From: Flavobacteriales bacterium UBA958
GTDB taxonomy: Bacteria; Bacteroidota; Bacteroidia; Flavobacteriales_D; Crocinitomicaceae
NCBI GenBank assembly: GCA_002293045.1
Contig: DBCM01000038.1
Coordinates: forward strand, 1-5,089
Direction of reading: 5' to 3'
Length of the DNA: 5,089 bases
In this document: positions 1 to 5,089 of the stretch, piece by piece
Position numbering within the stretch: position 1 is the stretch's first letter
How the letters are laid out: every line of letters begins with the position of its first letter
The notes under the pieces: generated by a model
Seen by the model: the letters and a program-made list of their open reading frames with translations, nothing else
What the model was told of the DNA's origin: nothing
The model's database searches: none
Translations under genes and position numbers: made by a program

Positions 1-1534
1 AGAAGATTTACCAACAGAATTAGTGGCTAGACCACCAATTATTACGGTGATGGGCCACGTGGATCATGGTAAAACTTCACTATTGGATAGAATCCGAAAT
101 GCAAATGTTACAGACGGTGAGGCGGGAGGAATTACCCAACATATTGGCGCCTATTCGGTCACGCTTAAAGACAATCGTAAAATGACCTTCCTAGATACGC
201 CAGGTCACGAAGCCTTTACCGCAATGCGTGCTCGAGGAGCCCAAGTCACGGATCTTGCCATTATTATCGTTGCAGCAGACGACGACGTAATGCCCCAAAC
301 AAAAGAGGCCATCTCTCATGCCCAGGCCGCTAACGTTCCCATGATTTTCGCCATCAATAAAATAGACAAACCGGGTGCAAATCCTGACCGCATACGCGAA
401 CAATTATCCCAAATGAATATTTTGGTAGAAGATTGGGGTGGAAAATATCAGGTGCAAGAAATTTCCGCGAAAAAAGGACAAAACATCTCTGAATTGTTGG
501 ATAAGGTCTTGCTGGAAGCAGAAATGTTAGAGCTCAAGGCAAATCCCAATAAAAATGCGGTTGGAACAGTGATCGAATCATCCTTGGATAAAGGCAAAGG
601 GTATGTTACCAACATCTTAGTCGAGGCAGGAACCATGCGGATTGGAGATGTAGTTCTTGTAGGGAGGTATTATGGTCGCGTAAGGGCAATGCATGATGAA
701 CACGGTGTGCCCTTGAAAGTTGCCGGACCAGCACAACCGTTATCGATATTAGGAATCAACGGCGCTCCAAGTGCCGGAGATAAGTTTCACGTATTGGATG
801 ATGAAAAAGAAGCCAAATCGATTGCTGCCAAGCGAGAACAATTATACAGAGAACAAGGCCTTCGCACCAATAAACACATCACACTCGATGAAATTGGACG
901 CCGCTTAGCAATTGGTGATTTCAAGGAGTTAAATATTATAGTTAAAGGGGATGTAGACGGATCAATCGAGGCGCTTTCTGATGCCCTACAAAACTTATCA
1001 ACGCCGGAAATCCAAGTAAATATAGTACTCAAAGGAGTTGGAGCGATTTCTGAAGCGGACATTAACTTAGCATCAGCATCAGACGCTATTATCATTGGAT
1101 TCCAGGTGCGTCCAACCGTTGGCGCAAGAAAATTAGCAGAAACGGAACAAATCGACATTCGACTTTATTCAATTATATACAAGGCCATAGAAGAAATTAA
1201 AGCCGCCATGGAGGGAATGTTATCTCCAGACATTGAAGAAAAAATAACCGGAACTGCTGAAATTCGTGAAACATTCGAAATTACGAAAGTAGGAACCATT
1301 GCAGGATGTTATGTGATCGATGGAATCATCAAACGCTCGGCTAAGGTTCGAGTAATTCGCGATGGCATTGTGATTCACAACGGAACGCTTGGGTCTCTCA
1401 AACGCTTTAAAGATGACGTGAAGGAAGTCAAGAACAACTACGAATGCGGATTGAATATCGATAAGTTTAATGACATCCAAATCGGAGATTTAGTAGAGGC
1501 ATACGAAGAAGTTGAAGTTGCAAGAAAGCTTTAA
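1..1534 (+). CDS. infB: Translation initiation factor IF-2, 5'-truncated by the window edge
   Basis: IF-2 is the GTPase that brings formyl-Met-tRNA to the 30S subunit and promotes joining of the 50S subunit in the cytoplasm. The frame is open from base 2, so the gene enters from the left; 510 codons and the TAA stop are visible. Numbering from the Val codon (GTG) at 23, the G domain shows G1 GHVDHGKT (11-18), the switch I Thr38 in GGIT, G3 DTPGH (58-62), G4 NKID (112-115) and G5 SAK (148-150). A beta-barrel domain II follows (about 178-265), then the KREQ...DEIGRR helix and domain III (about 270-390), and the C-terminal fMet-tRNA-binding domain (about 398-503) with KVGTIAGC and SLKRFKDDVKEV. 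The variable N-terminal region, often several hundred residues in Bacteroidota, lies outside. GTG 23 is not the start: the preceding codons (EDLPTEL) read through as the usual linker before RPPIITVMGHVDHGKT. All motifs are intact and no frameshift is seen. Confidence 0.98.
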   Translation, partial: EDLPTELVARPPIITVMGHVDHGKTSLLDRIRNANVTDGEAGGITQHIGAYSVTLKDNRKMTFLDTPGHEAFTAMRARGAQVTDLAIIIVAADDDVMPQTKEAISHAQAANVPMIFAINKIDKPGANPDRIREQLSQMNILVEDWGGKYQVQEISAKKGQNISELLDKVLLEAEMLELKANPNKNAVGTVIESSLDKGKGYVTNILVEAGTMRIGDVVLVGRYYGRVRAMHDEHGVPLKVAGPAQPLSILGINGAPSAGDKFHVLDDEKEAKSIAAKREQLYREQGLRTNKHITLDEIGRRLAIGDFKELNIIVKGDVDGSIEALSDALQNLSTPEIQVNIVLKGVGAISEADINLASASDAIIIGFQVRPTVGARKLAETEQIDIRLYSIIYKAIEEIKAAMEGMLSPDIEEKITGTAEIRETFEITKVGTIAGCYVIDGIIKRSAKVRVIRDGIVIHNGTLGSLKRFKDDVKEVKNNYECGLNIDKFNDIQIGDLVEAYEEVEVARKL

Positions 1535-1562
1535 TGCATTACTTATTTGAATTAGAATTCCG

Positions 1563-1570
1563 TACCTTTG
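1563..1570 (+). promoter_or_regulatory. Probable Bacteroidota-type promoter -7 element upstream of tatA
   Basis: TACCTTTG matches the Bacteroidota sigma-factor -7 consensus TAnnTTTG exactly and lies in the only real intergenic gap of the window (1535-1588). Transcription would begin at about 1575-1578, roughly a dozen bases before the tatA ATG at 1589. The -33 element is weak: TTTG at 1546-1549 is only 13 bases upstream, too close for the usual spacing of about 17-23, and only TTA triplets (1539-1541, 1543-1545) sit at a suitable distance. The call therefore rests on the -7 match and its position. No terminator hairpin is visible between the infB stop and this site, so readthrough from infB is also possible. 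Confidence 0.55.
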
Positions 1571-1588
1571 TATCTAAACATTCTTAGT

Positions 1589-1792
1589 ATGCAAGAAATC
1601 CAACACGCACAGCTTTTTTCAGGGGGTCATATCATCCTGATTCTACTTATCGTATTATTGTTGTTTGGAGGAAAGAAAATTCCAGAACTTATGAAAGGTC
1701 TCGGCCAAGGAATTAAGGAATTTAAAGACGCTTCTAAAAACGAAGAGAATAAATCTACTGCTTCAAGCGAAAAACAAATCGAAGAGAAGTAG
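1589..1792 (+). CDS. tatA: Sec-independent protein translocase subunit TatA/TatE
   Basis: TatA oligomerises in the inner membrane to form the passage for folded proteins that TatC recognises by their twin-arginine signal peptides. The 67-residue product has the full TatA layout: a short N-terminus, one membrane helix (about 15-26, IILILLIVLLLF), the FG hinge followed by KKIPEL (26-34), an amphipathic helix with GLGQGIKEFKDA (37-48), and a charged, disordered tail (49-67) rich in Lys, Glu and Ser. Length is at the short end of the family. The ATG at 1589 is preferred over an in-frame TTG at 1568, because the latter overlaps the promoter -7 element and would add seven residues (MYLNILS) not expected in TatA. 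No Shine-Dalgarno sequence precedes the ATG. The residue before the membrane helix is His14, where many TatA proteins have Glu or Gln. The stop lies 3 bases before gatA, so the two are probably cotranscribed; tatC is not nearby. Confidence 0.95.
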   Translation: MQEIQHAQLFSGGHIILILLIVLLLFGGKKIPELMKGLGQGIKEFKDASKNEENKSTASSEKQIEEK

Positions 1793-1795
1793 TCC

Positions 1796-3202
1796 ATGTT
1801 TAATTCGATTCAAGAAAACAAATCGGCTTTAGCGTCGGGTACGTCCCTTATGGATATACTTGAGCATTACTTGATTCAAATAGAATCCAATAAACACCTA
1901 AATGCTTACCTCGAGGTTTTTGAAATGTCTGCACGTGAGGCGGCACGAACAGTTCAAGATAAAATAGCACAAGGAAAGGCAGGCAAACTAGCCGGCACCT
2001 TTGTGGGAATTAAAGACAACCTCTGCTATATAAATCATAAAGTTTCTGCATCCTCTCGCATCCTAGAAGGCTTCGAGTCGCTATTCACGGCAACAGCCGT
2101 ACAGCGCTTGATTGATGAAGATGCCATTATCTTGGGTCGATTGAATTGTGATGAATTCGCAATGGGGAGCTCCAATGAAAAATCTGCGTACGGCCCAGTG
2201 CGCAATTCAATTAATCCAGCGTATGTCCCCGGGGGATCTTCGGGAGGTTCGGCAGTGGCGGTTTCCGCTGGTTTGTGTACCGTTTCTCTTGGCAGCGATA
2301 CCGGAGGATCAGTGCGTCAGCCCGCCTCATGGACAGGAACCTATGGCCTTAAGCCAACCTATGGAAGGATTAGCCGGTATGGCCTGATTGCCTATGCCTC
2401 TTCGTTTGACCAAATTGGAACATTCACGACCAATGTTAGTGATGCAGCGTTATTGTATCAAATAATGGCGGGAAAGGACCCCATGGATTCTACCAGCTCT
2501 TCACAACCCATCGATGCGGGTGCAAGCCCCTCTGCACCAATGCGTTTTGGTGTGTCAAGCGAATACTTGAATCACCCTGGATTAGATCCGGAAGTGAAAT
2601 CCTCCTTGAAGGCCTTATTGGATTCGCTCCGAAACGAGGGACATACCGTATCAGAGTTTTCTTTTCCATATATGGATTTTGTGGTTCCTGTATATTATGT
2701 GCTGACTACTGCAGAGGCATCCTCCAACCTTGCGCGCTTCGATGGCGTTCATTATGGACATCGATCGGAGGTGGCTGAAGGGGTAGAAGACACCTATATT
2801 CGGTCAAGAAATGAAGGGTTTGGCGAAGAGGTTAAACGCAGGATCATGACCGGAACCTTTGTGTTATCCAATGAGCAGTACGACACATATTATAGGAAAG
2901 GTCAGCAAGTAAGAAGAGTGTTGCAAGATAAAACGCGTGAAATATTTACTCAGATAGATTGTATGGTCATGCCTACAACCCCTTCAACGGCTTTCAAGCT
3001 TGGCGAGGTTAAGGACCCGATTGAAATGTATTTGCAAGATATTTTTACAGTACATGCAAATTTGACAGGGAATCCCGCGATTAGTGTCCCACTCGGAACT
3101 CATTCAAATGGCTTGCCATTTGGGGTTCAATTAATGACCGATCTGTTTCGGGAAAAAGAATTGTTCTATGCAACGGAATTGGTTGAAAAGACTACAGCCT
3201 AG
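1796..3202 (+). CDS. gatA: Asp-tRNA(Asn)/Glu-tRNA(Gln) amidotransferase subunit A
   Basis: GatA is the glutaminase subunit of the cytoplasmic GatCAB complex. It releases ammonia from glutamine, which GatB uses to convert mischarged Glu-tRNA(Gln) or Asp-tRNA(Asn) into Gln-tRNA(Gln) or Asn-tRNA(Asn). The 468-residue protein is close to the usual length and carries the amidase signature. The Ser-cisSer-Lys triad is Lys73 (GIKDN), Ser148 (PGGSSGGS) and Ser172 (DTGGSVRQPA); the spacings of 75 and 24 residues equal those I recall for Staphylococcus aureus GatA (Lys79, Ser154, Ser178). GatA-specific blocks follow: GLKPTYGRISRYGLIAYASSFDQIG (184-208), TAEASSNLARFDGVHYG (305-321), GFGEEVKRRIMTGTFVLS (341-358) and NLTGNPAISVP (422-432), which set it apart from general amidases. 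The ATG at 1796 is 3 bases after the tatA stop; a weak purine-rich AGAGAAG lies upstream within tatA. The 3' end overlaps the next gene by 35 bases. gatB and gatC are not in the window, so the complex is encoded in pieces. Confidence 0.97.
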   Translation: MFNSIQENKSALASGTSLMDILEHYLIQIESNKHLNAYLEVFEMSAREAARTVQDKIAQGKAGKLAGTFVGIKDNLCYINHKVSASSRILEGFESLFTATAVQRLIDEDAIILGRLNCDEFAMGSSNEKSAYGPVRNSINPAYVPGGSSGGSAVAVSAGLCTVSLGSDTGGSVRQPASWTGTYGLKPTYGRISRYGLIAYASSFDQIGTFTTNVSDAALLYQIMAGKDPMDSTSSSQPIDAGASPSAPMRFGVSSEYLNHPGLDPEVKSSLKALLDSLRNEGHTVSEFSFPYMDFVVPVYYVLTTAEASSNLARFDGVHYGHRSEVAEGVEDTYIRSRNEGFGEEVKRRIMTGTFVLSNEQYDTYYRKGQQVRRVLQDKTREIFTQIDCMVMPTTPSTAFKLGEVKDPIEMYLQDIFTVHANLTGNPAISVPLGTHSNGLPFGVQLMTDLFREKELFYATELVEKTTA

Positions 3203-4667
3203 GATTGCCGTTGGGCATCTATTCATCGTGCTATCCTTTTATGGATTTGGACAGAAAAACCCCTACTTAAACAATCCAAACGATACACTTAACCCTGATC
3301 ATTTTTTAAATACCGTAGAACAATCCTTAAATTATTTCTACGCGGATTATGCAAATACTAGATACTCGGATTCAATCATTAAAGCCCTTAATTATGAACC
3401 GACTACCGTACCTCTGTTCTCTGATGAGGTATATTGTACTCGATTGAATCAAATGAATAATCAAAGTCCTTTTGGTTTTGATTGTAACGCCATTACGCTA
3501 TCATCCATTCGGTTTTTTGCCGAAAACAGGCGGTCTTTTGTGAAAATTGTATTGGGAAGATCGGCCCTTTATTTTGATTTATTTGAAGAGAAATTAGCCG
3601 AATACGGCCTACCCTTGGAGTTAAAATATTTAGCATGCATCGAAAGCGGTTTACGTCCGCAAGTGAAATCTAGGGCCGGGGCACTTGGCTTGTGGCAGTT
3701 CATGTATAGAACCGGATTATATTATGGGCTTGAAGAAAACTCATACATCGATGAGCGTATGGATCCTCAAAAAGCAACGGATGCGGCGTGCCGGTTATTA
3801 AAGAAATTGTACGGTATTTATGGCGATTGGAACCTTGCATTAGCGGCATACAATGCCGGTCCGGGTACGATTAATAGAGCAATTCAACGCTCTGGAAACC
3901 AACGTTCATACTGGGCGATAAGGCCGAGTTTACCAAGTGAAACCCAAGGATATGTGCCAACGTTTATTGCCGCTGCATACCTTATGACCTACCACGCAGA
4001 ACATAACTTGATGCCCGCCCCAGCAAAAATCCATAATGCGCAACTGGATACCATGTGCCTGAAACGTGGATTACACATGAAAACCATCGCCTCTGCGTTG
4101 GATTGGGATCTTCAAGAAATTAAAGACTTGAACCCAATTTATAAATCTGAATATATACCTGCATCCATTAAAAAACGATGTGTAACTGGTCCTTTGGATA
4201 AAATTTTATTACTGGTGGGCTCGGAAGATTCGTTATACCTCATAGAAAATCCAACCCAAACCATTAATCCCTTTACTCCAGACACGAGTTCATTGGAAGT
4301 ACAGGCTTCCTTACCTGATTCATCCTCCGGACAATATGGGTTTCACAAGGTGAAAACAGGGGAATCTCTAGCCACCATTGCCCAAAAATATCGTGTGTCT
4401 ACAGATCAATTAATGGAATGGAATGCGCTTCAAACTTCCAATGTTTATGTTGGGCAGCGCCTTACGTTAAAGGAGATCAATACCATTGCGCCAGCACCCG
4501 TTGCACCGATAAAACCAGTAACCCCCAAAAAATATTACACCGTTAAAGCTGGAGACACCTTAAGTAAGATTGCCGGACGGTATGGGCTTTCCCTTGCCCA
4601 ATTAAAAAAACTGAATCCAGGGGTGGGGAATATGATACGTGTGGGAGACCGCATTCGAGTTAAATAA
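3168..4667 (+). CDS. mltD: MltD-like lytic transglycosylase with SLT and LysM domains, secreted
   Basis: Predicted peptidoglycan lytic transglycosylase: it would cleave the MurNAc-GlcNAc bond with formation of 1,6-anhydro-MurNAc in the periplasm. The 499-residue product begins with a Sec-type signal peptide (basic residues 3-12, hydrophobic core about 13-27, likely cleavage near GFG-Q at 28/29). It has no lipobox Cys, unlike E. coli MltD, and no twin-arginine pair. A helical region (about 45-148) leads into the SLT domain (about 149-275), with catalytic Glu159 in CIESG, GLWQFM (174-179) and AAYNAGPG (226-233). A diverged LysM-like stretch follows (about 294-340), then two clear LysM domains (391-434 and 456-498) joined by a Pro/Ala-rich linker (441-455). 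The ATG at 3168 overlaps gatA by 35 bases. A TTG at 3183 would keep the signal peptide with a shorter overlap; later candidates such as GTG 3228 would destroy it. No Shine-Dalgarno is evident at either. The domain order is common in Bacteroidota; the symbol is by similarity only. Confidence 0.92.
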   Translation: MQRNWLKRLQPRIAVGHLFIVLSFYGFGQKNPYLNNPNDTLNPDHFLNTVEQSLNYFYADYANTRYSDSIIKALNYEPTTVPLFSDEVYCTRLNQMNNQSPFGFDCNAITLSSIRFFAENRRSFVKIVLGRSALYFDLFEEKLAEYGLPLELKYLACIESGLRPQVKSRAGALGLWQFMYRTGLYYGLEENSYIDERMDPQKATDAACRLLKKLYGIYGDWNLALAAYNAGPGTINRAIQRSGNQRSYWAIRPSLPSETQGYVPTFIAAAYLMTYHAEHNLMPAPAKIHNAQLDTMCLKRGLHMKTIASALDWDLQEIKDLNPIYKSEYIPASIKKRCVTGPLDKILLLVGSEDSLYLIENPTQTINPFTPDTSSLEVQASLPDSSSGQYGFHKVKTGESLATIAQKYRVSTDQLMEWNALQTSNVYVGQRLTLKEINTIAPAPVAPIKPVTPKKYYTVKAGDTLSKIAGRYGLSLAQLKKLNPGVGNMIRVGDRIRVK

Positions 4668-4670
4668 CCC

Positions 4671-5089
4671 ATGAAAATTAGCGCGGCGATTATTACCCTG
4701 AATGAAGAGCGAAACATTGCCCGCTGTATAGATTCTTTACGCGATATTGCAGATGAAATTTTGGTCATGGACTCTGGCTCTATAGATCGAACCCAAGAAA
4801 TTTGTTTGGAAAAAGGGGTGAAGTTTTTTACGCAACCGTGGTTGGGTTATGCACAGCAGAAAAATTGCTTAAATCAACAGGCCTCTTACGAAATGATTCT
4901 ATCCATTGATGCCGATGAGGAAATTAGCTCAGAGTTATCCAGCGAAATACAGGCATTAAAACAACAATATACTCGCGGGGTCTTTTCCGTAAATCGATTA
5001 ACCAATTATTGCGGTACTTGGATTTATCATTCAGGGTGGTATCCAGATGTTAAAATTCGATTGTTCCCGAAGGACTATCCGTGGGAAGG
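4671..5089 (+). CDS. Family 2 glycosyltransferase, WaaE/KdtX-like, 3'-truncated by the window edge
   Basis: ATG at 4671 opens a frame that stays open to the window end: 139 complete codons plus two bases, with no stop. The product starts with the GT-A fold signature of GT2 enzymes: MKISAAIITLNEERNIARCIDSL-type beta strand and helix (residues 1-23), DEILVMDSGSIDRT (28-41, the nucleotide-sugar-binding DSGSxD block), PWLGYAQQKN (56-65), and SIDADEE (78-84) holding the D80-x-D82 metal and UDP-sugar motif. NRLTNYCGTWIYHSGWYPDVKIRLF (108-132) is typical of the branch that includes the LPS core beta-glucosyltransferase WaaE/KdtX. This suggests a cytoplasmic-side enzyme that adds a sugar to a lipid-linked envelope glycan; the exact donor and acceptor cannot be read from sequence. 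The gene follows the transglycosylase stop by 3 bases (CCC), with no Shine-Dalgarno, so it probably belongs to the same transcript. Such proteins are usually about 250 residues, so about half is visible. Confidence 0.9.
   Translation, partial: MKISAAIITLNEERNIARCIDSLRDIADEILVMDSGSIDRTQEICLEKGVKFFTQPWLGYAQQKNCLNQQASYEMILSIDADEEISSELSSEIQALKQQYTRGVFSVNRLTNYCGTWIYHSGWYPDVKIRLFPKDYPWE

Noticed and set aside
23..25. GTG as a possible start, or internal start, of infB
   Set aside because: The frame is open to the window edge, and the preceding codons encode the expected linker just ahead of the G domain. No ribosome binding site is seen. Known internal IF-2 starts in E. coli lie further upstream relative to the G domain.
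787..1158. 123-codon frame on the - strand inside infB
   Set aside because: It lies wholly antisense to highly conserved IF-2 domain II-III sequence, its product resembles no family I know, and no promoter or ribosome binding site is apparent. The shorter - strand frames at 191-403, 448-636 and 1220-1480 are rejected for the same reason.
1546..1560. TTTG at 1546-1549 as a -33 element and GAATT/GAATTC as a small inverted repeat or terminator
   Set aside because: The TTTG is only 13 bases from the -7 element, closer than the accepted spacing. The GAATT repeats cannot form a GC-rich stem and have no U-tract, so they are not a credible terminator.
2227..2234. CCCCGGGG palindrome in gatA
   Set aside because: It falls on the codons for the conserved Pro-Gly-Gly of the amidase signature, so it is explained by coding; no longer hairpin or repeat surrounds it.
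2148..2387. 79-codon + strand frame inside gatA
   Set aside because: It is an out-of-frame shadow of the Gly/Ser-rich amidase signature, where GC-rich codons suppress stops. The gatA frame is intact across it.
4604..4610. Run of seven A in the second LysM domain, a possible slippage site
   Set aside because: It encodes Lys-Lys in the normal LysM frame (QLKKLNP), and the frame continues correctly to the stop. Nothing suggests a programmed shift.
4535..4768. 77-codon - strand frame across the transglycosylase/glycosyltransferase junction
   Set aside because: Both + strand genes here have strong family motifs, and the antisense product has no recognisable features.

Overview
The window reads as ordinary chromosomal DNA from a member of the Bacteroidota, most likely a Flavobacteriales-type organism. 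Four things point that way. The IF-2 and lytic transglycosylase sequences have family features I recognise from that phylum. A TAnnTTTG-type promoter -7 element precedes tatA. Shine-Dalgarno sequences are absent or weak before every start. Base composition is moderately AT-rich and even throughout. The assignment rests on recognition by eye, not on a search.

All genes are on the + strand and almost every base is coding. From left to right: the C-terminal 510 codons of infB (1-1534, 5' end outside the window); a 54-bp gap holding a probable promoter (TACCTTTG at 1563-1570); tatA (1589-1792); gatA (1796-3202); an MltD-like secreted lytic transglycosylase with LysM domains (3168-4667, overlapping gatA by 35 bp); and the first 139 codons of a WaaE/KdtX-like family 2 glycosyltransferase (4671-5089, running off the right edge).

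The spacing after the promoter (3 bp, 35-bp overlap, 3 bp) suggests that tatA-gatA-mltD-glycosyltransferase form one transcription unit separate from, or also read through from, infB. The unit mixes protein export (TatA), tRNA-dependent amidation (GatA), peptidoglycan cleavage (MltD-like) and probable envelope polysaccharide synthesis (glycosyltransferase). This looks like a housekeeping cluster with an envelope lean, not a dedicated single pathway. GatA's partners GatB and GatC, and TatA's partner TatC, are not in the window.

I found no RNA genes, mobile elements, CRISPR arrays, phage or defence genes, or notable repeats, and no intergenic stretch longer than 54 bp. I do not see a previously undescribed system here. 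The points worth a second look are start-site choices, the promoter, the gene overlap, a probable diverged LysM copy and the mixed gene order.
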